Shown here: in pieces, positions 9,462 to 18,366 of the stretch
Layout: each line of letters begins with the position of its first letter
Numbering within the stretch: position 1 is the first letter of the stretch
DNA from: Polynucleobacter sp. 80A-SIGWE
GTDB taxonomy: Bacteria; Pseudomonadota; Gammaproteobacteria; Burkholderiales; Burkholderiaceae
Direction: 5' to 3'
Assembly: GCF_018882295.1 (NCBI RefSeq)
Contig: NZ_JACVOR010000001.1
Span: 868,001-932,000, forward strand
Length of the DNA: 64,000 nt
Program-made: the position numbers and the translations under genes
Notes under the pieces: model-generated
Databases searched by the model: none
Seen by the model: only the letters and a program-made list of their open reading frames with translations
Told to the model about the DNA's origin: nothing

Positions 9462-10787
9462 ATGACCAATCCTGTAGTTGATCCATCCGCTATTGAAATC
9501 ACTCCTGAATACCAGGACGTAATTGACGCTATTGAGCGTCACGACCCCTATATCTTTGTGAGCGGTAAGGCGGGTACTGGCAAGACAACTTTAATTGGTT
9601 ACCTGCGTGAGAACATTCCTGGCAATGTAGTGGTAGTGGCACCTACTGGTGTAGCTGCGCTACAAGTGAAGGGCGTCACGATTCATTCCTTCTTTCGCTT
9701 GCCGCCACGCTTGATTTTCCCGGAAGAGGATATCAAGCCCTTAAAAGATAAGCGTCTCTATAAAGATATTCGTCTGCTCATCATTGATGAGATCTCCATG
9801 GTGAGGGCAGATGTAGTCGATGCGATGGATTTGTTCTTGCGTGCTAACGGCCCGCACAAGAGTCAACCCTTTGGTGGCATTCAAGTGATGTTTGTGGGGG
9901 ACTTATTCCAGTTACCTCCCGTGGTTTCCAATGCGGATATGCAAGTTCTTGCTGAGCGCGGATACGAAGGGCCATACTTCTTCTGTGCCATGGCCTTGCA
10001 TCGTAAAGATGTGACCATGGTGGAGTTATCCAAGATCTTCCGCCAAAAAGATGCGCACTTTGCAGGCCTACTCAATCAAATCCGCATCAATCAAGATATT
10101 GATGAGGCGCTTGATACTCTCAACACCGTTTGCTATGAAACTAAAAAAGAGGTTGATGAGCAAACTATCACCTTAACTACGACTAACGCGCGCGCAGATC
10201 AAATTAATGGCGCAGGTCTTCGGGCATTAACCACTGAAGCCAAGGTCTACACTGGCAACAGCACCGGCAAGTTCAATGTGGATGATCGCAACTTGCCATC
10301 ACCAAATCATCTGACTCTAAAAGTTGGTGCAAAGGTCATGTTTACGGCAACGGATAGCAATTTCCCTAAGCGTTGGGTGAACGGCACTATCGGGGTAGTG
10401 CGTGAACTACTTCCAAATACTGTGAAGGTGATGGTTCAGAACGGACCATACTCCAATACGGTTGAAGTCAAAGGTCACCAGTGGGAATCCTATCGCTATG
10501 ACCACGACATGATGTCCGGAAAGATCTCACCAAATATTATTGGCACCTTTGTGCAGATCCCATTAATGCTAGCTTGGGCTGTCACTATTCATAAGAGTCA
10601 GGGCAAGACCCTCGATAAGATCAAAGTCGATTTATCTTCAGGAGCATTTGCCTCGGGGCAGGTCTACGTGGCCCTGAGTCGCTGCACTTCAATTGAGGGC
10701 ATCACCCTTGAGCGACCTATACAGCCCAAAGATGTGAGCTGTGACCAAGAGGTGAAGCGTTTCTATCTGAATTGCTTGCCAGGCTAA
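9462..10787 (+). CDS. Pif1/RecD-type superfamily 1 helicase
   Basis: A 441-residue ATP-dependent DNA helicase of the Pif1 type. The Walker A motif GKAGTGKTT is at residues 35-43, followed by VVVAPTGVAALQVKG, the Walker B motif IIDEISMVRADVVDAM, FVGDLFQLPPV, and the C-terminal motif AVTIHKSQGKTLDKI, with VYVALSRCTSIEGITL at the end. The core is complete with no obvious extra domain, so this is a short stand-alone form. A start at ATG 9462 is preceded by AGGGG immediately upstream, closer than usual. The family unwinds DNA and resolves G-quadruplex or stalled-fork structures. The neighbours give no further clue. Confidence 0.9.
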   Translation: MTNPVVDPSAIEITPEYQDVIDAIERHDPYIFVSGKAGTGKTTLIGYLRENIPGNVVVVAPTGVAALQVKGVTIHSFFRLPPRLIFPEEDIKPLKDKRLYKDIRLLIIDEISMVRADVVDAMDLFLRANGPHKSQPFGGIQVMFVGDLFQLPPVVSNADMQVLAERGYEGPYFFCAMALHRKDVTMVELSKIFRQKDAHFAGLLNQIRINQDIDEALDTLNTVCYETKKEVDEQTITLTTTNARADQINGAGLRALTTEAKVYTGNSTGKFNVDDRNLPSPNHLTLKVGAKVMFTATDSNFPKRWVNGTIGVVRELLPNTVKVMVQNGPYSNTVEVKGHQWESYRYDHDMMSGKISPNIIGTFVQIPLMLAWAVTIHKSQGKTLDKIKVDLSSGAFASGQVYVALSRCTSIEGITLERPIQPKDVSCDQEVKRFYLNCLPG

Positions 10788-10793
10788 GGCGCT

Positions 10794-12383
10794 TTAGAAA
10801 CCTGCTGCAAGTCCATCACGGCGATGATCGCTGCCAGCAATGTAAGCATCTTTAGTTTCTTCACCCAATAACGCAATAGCTTGAGCGCTACCAAAGTCCA
10901 AGCTATTTGCTGGCATCACCGTGACTTCATGTCCCATGGCTTTTAATCCGTCGACTACAGCGGTTGGCATGGAGGCCTCAACAGTCAGTTTGCCCACATC
11001 ATCAATTCTCCAGCGGGGTGCATCTGAGCAGGCTTGTGGGTTGAGATATTCATCAACAAAGCGCATCACAAACTGAATGTGTCCCTGTGGCTGCATATTG
11101 CCACCCATCACACCAAATGCCATTGCTGGCTGACTACCTTTAGTGAGAAATGCTGGAATGATGGTGTGGAAAGGGCGCTTACCTGGTGCAACTTGATTCG
11201 GGTGACCATCCGCCAAGCTAAAGCTCATGCCGCGGTTATGGAATGCAATGCCACCCGGAGCAACAACACCCGAACCAAAGCCCTTGAAGTTGGATTGAAT
11301 GTAAGAAATCATCATGCCGGATTCATCTGCAGCGCAAAGGTAAACGGTACCACCAGCATGGGGATCCCCGGCACCATATGTTCCCGCTTGATTGTGATTA
11401 ATCAGTGCAGCACGACTAGCTAAGTAATCTCTATCTAGCAATTTGCTTGTTGGCACCTTCATAGTGCTGGCATCTGATACGTGTGCATAAGCATCGGCAA
11501 AGGCAATGCGCATCGCTTCTACTTGCAGATGAATACGTTGTGCTGAGTTGGCTGGGTATTGCTTTACGTTAGCTGCCTGCAAAATACCGAGCGCCATTTG
11601 CGCAACGATGCCAGAACCATTCGGTGGAATCTCATGGAGCGTGTATTCACCATAATCAAAAGCTAAAGGCTCAACCCATTCAGTTTGATTATTGGCAAAG
11701 TCAGCCATTGTGAAACAGCCGCCAGTACTTTGAGCAAAGTCGACCATGCTTTGAGCTAACTTGCCCGTGTAAAAAGATTCACCTTCGGTGTCGGCGATTT
11801 CGCGAAGTGTCTTGGCTTGCGCTGGGTAGCGCCAGAGTTGTCCAGCAGTAGGCGCTTTGCCATCGATTAAAAACGAATCAGTAAATCCTGGTTGATTTTT
11901 GAGAATCGGAATCGCTTCACGCCACTGGCGTGCGATTACGGGTGAGACTGGAAAGCCATTTTCCGCATAGTCAATTGCGCGCTTAAAGAGTTGCGCAAAA
12001 GGCAGCTTGCCAAACTTGCGTGATAGCTCAATCCATCCTGAAACCATGCCTGGCACGGTCACGGTATTCCAGCCAATGAGATCCATAGCCGCTTTGCCAG
12101 CAAAGTAGTCTGGCGTCCAAGCTGCTGGCGCGCGGCCAGAGGCATTCATACCATGGAGTTTTTTGCCATCCCAGATAAGTGCAAAGCCATCGCCACCGAG
12201 GCCATTCATGGTGGGCTCAACTACGGTCAGTGTGATCGCAGTAGCCAAGGCGGCATCAACTGCATTGCCACCATTTTGTAAAATCTCAATACCGGCTTGG
12301 GTGGCTAATGGCTGTGAACTGGCAACGGCATTCTTGGCCAAGACTGGGGCGCGACCGCCACCAAAGGGAGGGGATATCAACAT
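10794..12383 (-). CDS. ggt: Gamma-glutamyltransferase family protein
   Basis: A 529-residue Ntn-hydrolase of the gamma-glutamyltranspeptidase family. Visible marks are NAVDAALATAITLTVVEPTMNGLGGDGF near the N terminus and HAGGTVYLCAADESG, where Thr346 is the likely self-cleavage residue and nucleophile, followed by SNFKGFGSGVVAPGGIAFHNRG. No signal peptide is visible, so unlike E. coli Ggt this protein is probably cytoplasmic; several such homologues are acylases or act on other gamma-glutamyl amides. The start at 12383 has AAGAGA upstream. The gene lies 14 bases downstream of lrgB and could be in the same transcript. Confidence 0.88.
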   Translation of the reverse strand: MLISPPFGGGRAPVLAKNAVASSQPLATQAGIEILQNGGNAVDAALATAITLTVVEPTMNGLGGDGFALIWDGKKLHGMNASGRAPAAWTPDYFAGKAAMDLIGWNTVTVPGMVSGWIELSRKFGKLPFAQLFKRAIDYAENGFPVSPVIARQWREAIPILKNQPGFTDSFLIDGKAPTAGQLWRYPAQAKTLREIADTEGESFYTGKLAQSMVDFAQSTGGCFTMADFANNQTEWVEPLAFDYGEYTLHEIPPNGSGIVAQMALGILQAANVKQYPANSAQRIHLQVEAMRIAFADAYAHVSDASTMKVPTSKLLDRDYLASRAALINHNQAGTYGAGDPHAGGTVYLCAADESGMMISYIQSNFKGFGSGVVAPGGIAFHNRGMSFSLADGHPNQVAPGKRPFHTIIPAFLTKGSQPAMAFGVMGGNMQPQGHIQFVMRFVDEYLNPQACSDAPRWRIDDVGKLTVEASMPTAVVDGLKAMGHEVTVMPANSLDFGSAQAIALLGEETKDAYIAGSDHRRDGLAAGF

Positions 12384-12397
12384 AATCTGAAATTCTC

Positions 12398-13123
12398 TTA
12401 ATTAAACACGTGATACAAAATTGGAATAGCCACAGCACTAATAACGCCGTTCATGCCCATAGCGAGACTGGCATAAGTTCCCGCTTCAGGATGAATACTA
12501 AATGCTCGCGAGGTTCCAATACCGTGGGCACCAATGCCAATCGCAAAGCCACGCTGCCACCAAGCCTTCATTCCTAATGCGTTCAGAATAAAGGGTGCCA
12601 AAATGGCCCCAAGTATTCCGGTGGTGACAGCAAAGATGGCGGTCAAGGTTGGGGATACGCTAATGCGCTCAGCAATACCCATGGCGATTGGCGCAGTCAC
12701 GGATTTCGGATACATGGCACCAGTAATGCTAGAGTCAGCCCCGAATAATTTAGCGATATTGACTGCGCTAATGATGGATACCAAGCCGCCTGCAAGTAAT
12801 GACGCTAGCAGGGGAAGGGATCGACCCTTCAAACTGCTTAAGCCTCTGTATATAGGTATTGCCAAGGAGACGGTTGCCGAGCCTAATAAGAAGTGAATAA
12901 ATTGCGCACCTTCAAAGTAGGTGGAGTAGGGCATCTCAATAAATTGAATCATGCTAGCCACCAGGATGATGGCGATCGCTACTGGGTTAGCTAGAGGATT
13001 TTGTTTGGTGGCTTTATAAATAGAGAGACCAATTTGATAGGCTGCCAAAGTAATGAATAAGGCAAATAAAGGGCTGCCTGAGAGGTAAACCCAAATTTCG
13101 ACGATGGAATGCTTTTCGTTCAT
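12398..13123 (-). CDS. lrgB: LrgB/CidB family membrane protein
   Basis: A 241-residue polytopic protein with about six to seven hydrophobic segments. LrgB-family signatures include IPIYRGLSSLKGRSLPLLASLLAGG, GAMYPKSVTAPIAMGIAERI, FAIGIGAHGIGTSRAFSIHPEAGTYASLAMGMNG. In Gram-positive bacteria LrgAB modulates autolysis; in other bacteria and in plastids the family has been tied to export of pyruvate or glycolate-type acids. The ATG overlaps the stop of lrgA by four bases, so the two are translationally coupled. Which small acid, if any, is carried here is unknown. Confidence 0.92.
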   Translation of the reverse strand: MNEKHSIVEIWVYLSGSPLFALFITLAAYQIGLSIYKATKQNPLANPVAIAIILVASMIQFIEMPYSTYFEGAQFIHFLLGSATVSLAIPIYRGLSSLKGRSLPLLASLLAGGLVSIISAVNIAKLFGADSSITGAMYPKSVTAPIAMGIAERISVSPTLTAIFAVTTGILGAILAPFILNALGMKAWWQRGFAIGIGAHGIGTSRAFSIHPEAGTYASLAMGMNGVISAVAIPILYHVFN

Positions 13124-13473
13124 TGGCCAGTCTCTTTGGGCTTTGCACTCAAAAAGCGGACAACGATTGCGCTAGTAGCAATCGTCAAAATGACGCTGGC
13201 TACCAAGGCACTCACAATGGCTAGAGCATTTGCCTTGAGTTGGGGTAGAAATAGCACCACTCCAACAGCTGCGGGCACGAATAAAAGCCCAAGATACTGG
13301 CTAAAGCCATCTGCCACCATGGCAAGCTCCTGATTAATTCCCTTGCGCAGTACCAGCCAAATAATCAGCAGTACTAAGCCAATAACAGGGCCCGGAAGGG
13401 TAGGTAGGGCGAACTTGGAGACAAGCTCGCCTAGGCTTTGGAATAAGAGAATTTGGACAAGGCCAGAGATCAT
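13120..13473 (-). CDS. lrgA: LrgA/CidA family holin-like protein
   Basis: A 117-residue protein with four hydrophobic segments, typical for CidA/LrgA. Family motifs are LGELVSKFALPTLPGPVIGLVLLIIWLVL and LGLLFVPAAVGVVLFLPQL. It is the first gene of the lrgAB pair, overlapping lrgB by four bases, and is divergent from the iorA gene with 132 bases between them, where promoters for both sides must lie. LrgA and LrgB are thought to form one membrane complex. Confidence 0.92.
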   Translation of the reverse strand: MISGLVQILLFQSLGELVSKFALPTLPGPVIGLVLLIIWLVLRKGINQELAMVADGFSQYLGLLFVPAAVGVVLFLPQLKANALAIVSALVASVILTIATSAIVVRFLSAKPKETGQ

Positions 13474-13605
13474 GGACTGATCTTACTGCCCCGCAATATA
13501 TGTTGCAAAGCAATAAGTTGTTTCTTAGTTAAGATAAACACAACAAAAGCAGGGTCTTTATCTGATGGATGAGACTTCATTACAAAAATACTTAGGAGAG
13601 CGCTC

Positions 13606-14055
13606 ATGGCTGACTTAAACGTCAACGGTAAAAAGTACAAGGTGGATGTTGATCCAGAAACCCCTTTGTTGTGGGTGATACGAGATCACGTCGGTTTGAC
13701 GGGTACTAAATATGGTTGTGGCGTAGGTCAGTGTGGCGCTTGCACAGTGTTATTTGATGGTCAGGCAATTCGTAGCTGCATGATTCCTGTAAGCGCAGTT
13801 GAAGGCAAGAAAATTGAAACCATCGAGAGCTTGGAAAAAAATGGCCAACTCTCAAAAGTACAAAAAGCGTGGGTCGATAACCAAGTGCCGCAATGCGGTT
13901 ACTGCCAGTCTGGCATGGTGATGGCAACTACTGCTTTATTGCGTAACACTCCAAAACCAACTGATGCTCAGATTGACGCTGCAGTAACGAATATCTGCCG
14001 TTGCGGAACCTTCCAACAAGTGCGTGATGCTATTCATGCTGTAAGCAAGGCATAA
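13606..14055 (+). CDS. iorA: [2Fe-2S] subunit of a xanthine oxidase-type hydroxylase (IorA-like)
   Basis: A 149-residue iron-sulfur subunit of the xanthine dehydrogenase family. The plant-type cluster ligands are Cys38, 43, 46 and 58 (GCGVGQCGACTVLF). The second cluster ligands are Cys97, 100, 131 and 133 (CGYCQSGM and NICRCGTF). A good ribosome site AGGAG lies at 13594-13598. The large subunit follows after nine bases. Isoquinoline 1-oxidoreductase is the closest named relative I recognise, but homologues also oxidise aldehydes and other N-heterocycles, so the substrate is open. There is no separate FAD subunit, which fits the two-subunit IorAB type that passes electrons to cytochromes or other periplasmic carriers. 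Confidence 0.9.
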   Translation: MADLNVNGKKYKVDVDPETPLLWVIRDHVGLTGTKYGCGVGQCGACTVLFDGQAIRSCMIPVSAVEGKKIETIESLEKNGQLSKVQKAWVDNQVPQCGYCQSGMVMATTALLRNTPKPTDAQIDAAVTNICRCGTFQQVRDAIHAVSKA

Positions 14056-14064
14056 GGGGCAATC

Positions 14065-16296
14065 ATGACTAAAACTATTAATACAGAAACTACAAATAAT
14101 TCTCGTCGCCACTTTATTGTTGGATCCAGCGCTATTGCAACTGGATTGGCAATTGGCTTTGATTTATCGTTCATCTCTGCGGCAAATGCTGCAATGGGAA
14201 CTGGCACTACTTCGATGGCACCTCTAGCGACACCAGAGATCGGTGTTTGGGTGGTTGTGAAACCAAATGATGACATTGTTGTGCGCATCGTGCGCTCTGA
14301 GATGGGTCAAGGAACCATTACTGGCTTAGCCCAGATGGTCGCAGAAGAATTGCAATGTGATTGGAAAAAAGTCTCCTATGAATATCCATCACCAGCTGAT
14401 AGTTTGAAGCGTAAGCAGGCCTGGGGTAGTTACTCTACTGGCGGCAGTCGCGGTATCCGTACTTCTGAGCAGTATGTTCGTAAGGGTGGCGCAGCTGCTC
14501 GCATCATGCTAGTTCAGGCTGCAGCAAATCAATGGAATGTTCCTGCATCGGAATGTGTTGCTAAAGATAGCGTAATTACACACACACCATCTGGTCGTAA
14601 AACCACTTTTGGAAAAGTATCCGTTGCCGCTTCCCAGTTGGATGTGCCAAAAGAAATCACCCTCAAAGATCCTAAAGAGTGGACTTTGATTGGTAAGTCA
14701 GTAAATCGTATTGACGGTACTGCTGACAAGGTAACTGGTAAGCAGATCTACGCCATTGACCTGAAGTTGCCTGGCATGTTGGTTGCCACTATTCAGGAGA
14801 GCCCAGTATTTGGTGGCAAGGTCAAGAGCTACGATGCTGCTAAAGCCTCCAGCATGAAGGGTGTCAAGAAAGTGGTTCAGGTGGGTGACTCTGCAGTAGC
14901 TGTAGTCGCAGAAACTTTCTGGCAGGCCAAGATGGGTATGGATGCGGTGAGCATCATTTGGGATGATGGCGCGAATGCAAATGTCTCAAGCGCATCAATC
15001 AAAAAGATGTTGGAAGAGGGTCTCACTGCGAATGATGCATTTGTGGGTAACTCTAATGGCGATGCAAAAGAGGCAATTAGCAAGGCCTCCAAAACGCTTG
15101 AAGCAACTTATTTCTATCCATTTTTGAATCATGCAACTTTAGAGCCACAAACAGCAACTGCAAAGTGGACTCCAGATTCTTGTGAGGCATGGGTTCCTAC
15201 GCAAGATGGTGAAGCTACTCTTGCGGCTGTCATTGCAGCCTCTGGTTTGCCAGCAGAAAAATGTAATGCTTATAAGGTAAATCTTGGTGGTGGATTTGGT
15301 CGCCGTGGTGCTTTCCAAGACTACACAACGCAAGCGGTCAATATTGCTAAGCAAATGCCAGGCACTCCAATCAAATTGATTTGGACTCGTGCAGAGGATA
15401 TGACGCAGGGCCGCTATCACCCAGTCATGATGTGCAAAATGACTGCATCCTTAGATGATAAGAAAAACATTACTGGCCTCAATGTGCGTTTGTCTGGCCA
15501 ATCTATTTTGGCGGCTGTGCGACCAGCAGTGGTTGCTGCTAATAAAGGTAAAGATCCTTTGGTATTCCAGGGTTTAGATCCAGCAGGTGAGCATGGCATT
15601 ACATATAGCTTCCCAAATCTGATGATTGATCATGCAATGCGCAATACGCATGTGCCTCCAGGTTTCTGGCGGGGCGTGAACGTCAACCAAAATGCCGTTT
15701 TCATGGAAACTTTCATGGATGAAATGGCTGAAGCAGCCGGCATGGATGCTGTAGAGTTCCGTCGCAAGCATATGGAGAAATATCCTCGTGCTGTCGCCGT
15801 TCTGAATGCAGTAGCTGATGGTATTGGTTGGACTAAACCTGCCAAACCTGGTGTATTCCGTGGTCTTGCGCAGATGCGTTCATTCGGTAGTTATGTTGCT
15901 GCTGCTTGTGAGCTCTCCGTGACCAATGGCAATGAGGTAAAAATTCATCGTATTGTCGCTGCTACAGATCCGGGTTATGTAGTGAACCCTGCGCAGGTTG
16001 CTCGTCAAGTTTCAGGTTCATTTGTTTACGGCTTGTCTGCTCTCTTTGAAGAAGAAATTACGATTGAGAAGGGCGCGGTCGTGCAGAAGAACTTTGACAC
16101 CTTCAACTCCATTCGCCTATCTCAGATGCCTAAGGTAGAAACGATCATCATCCAAGGTGGTGGTAAAGACTGGGGTGGTGTTGGTGAGCCAACGATTGCG
16201 GTTGCAGCGCCAGCCGTTCTGAATGCTATCTACCGTGCGACAGGTAAGCGCTTGCGCACTGTCCCATTGAAAAATAGTGGCATCAAGTTGGTTTAA
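14065..16296 (+). CDS. iorB: Molybdopterin subunit of xanthine oxidase-type hydroxylase (IorB-like), Tat-exported
   Basis: A 743-residue catalytic subunit. The N terminus has a twin-arginine signal (SRRHFIVGSSAIATGLAIGF), so the holoenzyme is probably periplasmic with IorA carried along. Family motifs are SEMGQGTITGLAQMVAEEL, YSTGGSRGIRTS, NLGGGFGRRGAFQDY, GFWRGVNVNQNAVFMETFMDE and the catalytic-glutamate region GGVGEPTIAVAAPAVLNAI near the C terminus. The gene lies between iorA (9 bases) and soxX (15 bases), so transcription with the Sox genes is likely. Electrons could go to a c-type cytochrome; a direct link with SoxXA is speculation. The substrate is unknown. Confidence 0.9.
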   Translation: MTKTINTETTNNSRRHFIVGSSAIATGLAIGFDLSFISAANAAMGTGTTSMAPLATPEIGVWVVVKPNDDIVVRIVRSEMGQGTITGLAQMVAEELQCDWKKVSYEYPSPADSLKRKQAWGSYSTGGSRGIRTSEQYVRKGGAAARIMLVQAAANQWNVPASECVAKDSVITHTPSGRKTTFGKVSVAASQLDVPKEITLKDPKEWTLIGKSVNRIDGTADKVTGKQIYAIDLKLPGMLVATIQESPVFGGKVKSYDAAKASSMKGVKKVVQVGDSAVAVVAETFWQAKMGMDAVSIIWDDGANANVSSASIKKMLEEGLTANDAFVGNSNGDAKEAISKASKTLEATYFYPFLNHATLEPQTATAKWTPDSCEAWVPTQDGEATLAAVIAASGLPAEKCNAYKVNLGGGFGRRGAFQDYTTQAVNIAKQMPGTPIKLIWTRAEDMTQGRYHPVMMCKMTASLDDKKNITGLNVRLSGQSILAAVRPAVVAANKGKDPLVFQGLDPAGEHGITYSFPNLMIDHAMRNTHVPPGFWRGVNVNQNAVFMETFMDEMAEAAGMDAVEFRRKHMEKYPRAVAVLNAVADGIGWTKPAKPGVFRGLAQMRSFGSYVAAACELSVTNGNEVKIHRIVAATDPGYVVNPAQVARQVSGSFVYGLSALFEEEITIEKGAVVQKNFDTFNSIRLSQMPKVETIIIQGGGKDWGGVGEPTIAVAAPAVLNAIYRATGKRLRTVPLKNSGIKLV

Positions 16297-16311
16297 GCGA
16301 GGCAAGCAGGA

Positions 16312-16761
16312 ATGAGGCGAACGCTAGCAGCAGTATTGCTAGGGACATCAACTCTTTTCCTGCCTTCCTCAGCGTTTTCCCAAACCTGGGTAGGGGATTC
16401 GATTGTGAATCCCCTTACTTCTTCTCCGGGCGATGTTTCTAGGGGGCGCGCCATCGTGGCTAGTCGTCAAGTTGGTTTATGTTTGCTGTGTCATAGCGGG
16501 CCATTTCCAGAGGAGCGCTTTCAGGGTAATCTGGCGCCAGAATTAACTGCCAGTGTGGGTCATTCCACCCCAGCCCAATTACGGGCGCGCTTAGTGGATC
16601 CAAGCCGCTTTAATCCAACAAGCATCATGCCGGCGTACTACCGCACTACCGGATTAAATCGGGTTGCTCCTAAGTTCGTCGATCAAACTATTCTTACCAG
16701 TCAAGAGATCGAAGATGTTGTCGCTTTCCTGGTGAGCCTTCAATCTAAACCTCTTCAATAA
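16312..16761 (+). CDS. soxX: Sulfur-oxidation cytochrome c SoxX
   Basis: A 149-residue exported monohaem cytochrome c. It has a Sec signal peptide (RRTLAAVLLGTSTLFLPSSAFS), haem motif C57-LLC60-H61 and a likely axial methionine, Met106, in NPTSIMPAYYRT, as in known SoxX proteins. SoxX pairs with SoxA to couple thiosulfate or related sulfur compounds to the carrier SoxYZ, with electrons passed to c-type cytochromes. It is the first gene of soxX-soxY-soxZ-soxA and starts 15 bases after iorB. Confidence 0.92.
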   Translation: MRRTLAAVLLGTSTLFLPSSAFSQTWVGDSIVNPLTSSPGDVSRGRAIVASRQVGLCLLCHSGPFPEERFQGNLAPELTASVGHSTPAQLRARLVDPSRFNPTSIMPAYYRTTGLNRVAPKFVDQTILTSQEIEDVVAFLVSLQSKPLQ

Positions 16762-16779
16762 CTAAGCGAAGATTACGAA

Positions 16780-17250
16780 ATGAATATGACTGATTTAAAG
16801 CTAAGTCGACGCACGTACTTATCTGTACTTGGTCTTTTGGGTATATCCAGCTGGATAGTTCCAGGTTTGACTATGGCTAAAAAGCCAGAAGCAATGGAGG
16901 CAATCGCAAAAATTGTTGGCTCAAGCCCGATTCGAGATGGCCGAGTGAAATTGGTGATTCCACCTTTAGTGGAGAGTGGTAACTTGGTTGTGCTCAAGCT
17001 GGCTATAGAGAGTCCGATGACGGCAAATGATTATGTGAAAGCAGTCCATGTGATCGCGGAAGGTAATCCACTCCCAAATATTTTTACAGCGTATTTCACG
17101 CCCCGATCTGGTCGCGCTGAGTTAACCACTCGTGTGAGATTGGCTGACTCGCAAAGGGTATGGGCAGTTGCTCAAATGAGTGACGGCAGTTTTTGGCAAG
17201 GCTATGCAGATACCTTGGTAACCCTTTCTGCCTGTACGGAGCTGGTATGA
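16780..17250 (+). CDS. soxY: SoxY-like sulfur carrier with atypical C terminus
   Basis: A 156-residue protein with a twin-arginine signal (LSRRTYLSVLGLLGISSW), as is usual for SoxY. The mature part has the SoxY beta fold (GNLVVLKLAIESPMTANDYV, FTAYFTPRSGRAELTTRVRL). SoxY normally ends in a flexible Gly-Gly-Cys-Gly-Gly arm whose cysteine holds the sulfur substrate. Here the end is SACTELV: a cysteine (Cys152) remains but without the glycines and three residues deeper from the end. I checked the bases there and see no frameshift; the stop overlaps the soxZ start in ATGA. Either the arm works with this sequence or the protein is a specialised carrier. Confidence 0.87.
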   Translation: MNMTDLKLSRRTYLSVLGLLGISSWIVPGLTMAKKPEAMEAIAKIVGSSPIRDGRVKLVIPPLVESGNLVVLKLAIESPMTANDYVKAVHVIAEGNPLPNIFTAYFTPRSGRAELTTRVRLADSQRVWAVAQMSDGSFWQGYADTLVTLSACTELV

Positions 17251-17576
17251 GTAAGACTTCCCGTACTGGCATCACTATGCCAACTCAAGCAAAAAAAGAT
17301 TCCATTATTGAGATTCGGGCAATTGCACAGCACGATATGGAGACGGGGTATCGCTACTCTGAAGATGGCAAGCGGATACCCCGCGACATCATTCGTTTTT
17401 TTACCTGCCAGTACAACGGTGAAGAAGTATTCAGGGCAGATTTTTATCCGGGTATTGGTGCCAACCCGCTCATCATCTTTACAACCGTGGCAGTAGCCTC
17501 GGGAACGCTCGAGTTCAAGTGGGTGGGGGATGATGGTTATGAAGCGGTAAATCAAGCGCAAATTACCGTCTCGTGA
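17247..17576 (+). CDS. soxZ: Sulfur carrier partner SoxZ
   Basis: A 109-residue protein that pairs with SoxY to form the SoxYZ carrier. Family features are IIEIRAIAQHDMETGYRYSEDGKRIPRDII and the immunoglobulin-like end GTLEFKWVGDDGYEAVNQAQITV. I take the ATG at 17247, which overlaps the soxY stop by four bases; an upstream in-frame start at 17193 would lie inside soxY. The protein has no signal peptide and is expected to travel through Tat with SoxY. Its stop overlaps the GTG start of soxA. Confidence 0.92.
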   Translation: MSKTSRTGITMPTQAKKDSIIEIRAIAQHDMETGYRYSEDGKRIPRDIIRFFTCQYNGEEVFRADFYPGIGANPLIIFTTVAVASGTLEFKWVGDDGYEAVNQAQITVS

Positions 17577-18358
17577 GTCTTCTGATTTTCTGCTGTCGTA
17601 TATTGCCGGTATTGGCAATCCTGATTGGAGTCGACTCCAGTCTAGCGCTTGAACCCTCCAAGGATGCTCAGCAATCGAGCTACCAGTTGATGACCCGAGA
17701 GAATCAAGCAATGCAGGATGATCCCAATCTCAACCCTGCTATGTTTTGGGTGATGGATGGCCATAGTCTCTGGAAAGAGAAGACTGGCAAAAAGAATATG
17801 GCTTGCGCATCCTGTCACGGCGATAGTGGTCAGAAGATGGCTGGAGTGGCAGTGCAGTTCCCTAAGGTGCAAAAGGGAAAGTTGCAGACCTTAGAAGGGC
17901 AAATCAATCAATGCCGTACATCAAAGCAGGAGGCATCGGCACTCGCATATGAGAGTAAAGAGCTTCTGGCCTTGACGACATTTGTGGCAACTCAATCCAA
18001 AGGTTTGCCTATTGCAATTCAAGAAACGTCCCAGAATAAAAAAGACTTGCTACAAGGTCGTCAGTTCTTTAATGAAAGAATGGGTCAGCTAAATTTATCT
18101 TGTGCTCAATGCCACCAAGATCGCGCTGGATTGAAGTTGGGAGGAAGTCTTATTCCTCAGGGGCATCCAAATGCATATCCAATTTATCGCATCGAATGGC
18201 AGACCATGGGGTCTTTACAAAGACGTCTACGTAACTGTATGAGTGGGGTGCGTGCCAAGCAGTTTGAATACGGCTCGCAAGAGATGGCTCAGCTAGAGTT
18301 ATTTCTGATGTGGAGGGCCAGAGGAATGCCCCTGGAAACTCCAGGGGTCCGCCCTTAA
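17573..18358 (+). CDS. soxA: Sulfur-oxidation dihaem cytochrome SoxA
   Basis: A 261-residue dihaem cytochrome, the catalytic partner of SoxX. It has a signal peptide (ILPVLAILIGVDSSLA), haem motifs C78-ASC-H82 and C177-AQC-H181, Cys114, and Cys222 in RRLRNCMSG, which matches the conserved cysteine that carries the persulfide haem ligand and substrate sulfur. Both haems are present, so this is the dihaem class. The GTG start overlaps the soxZ stop (GTGA). soxB, soxC and soxD are not in the window. An 8-bp perfect hairpin lies in its last codons. Confidence 0.92.
   Translation: MSLLIFCCRILPVLAILIGVDSSLALEPSKDAQQSSYQLMTRENQAMQDDPNLNPAMFWVMDGHSLWKEKTGKKNMACASCHGDSGQKMAGVAVQFPKVQKGKLQTLEGQINQCRTSKQEASALAYESKELLALTTFVATQSKGLPIAIQETSQNKKDLLQGRQFFNERMGQLNLSCAQCHQDRAGLKLGGSLIPQGHPNAYPIYRIEWQTMGSLQRRLRNCMSGVRAKQFEYGSQEMAQLELFLMWRARGMPLETPGVRP
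18329..18347. terminator. Perfect hairpin at the soxA 3' end, possible terminator
   Basis: CCCCTGGA and TCCAGGGG form an 8-bp perfect inverted repeat around AAC inside the last codons of soxA, just before convergent purU. There is no T-run after it on either strand, so a classical intrinsic terminator is doubtful. It could slow polymerase or protect the 3' end. Confidence 0.3.
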
Positions 18359-18366
18359 AGTACGGC

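Noticed and set aside
17193..17246. Longer start for soxZ
   Set aside because: It would overlap soxY by 58 bases, and the added residues do not match SoxZ. The ATG at 17,247 with the ATGA overlap is normal for coupled genes.
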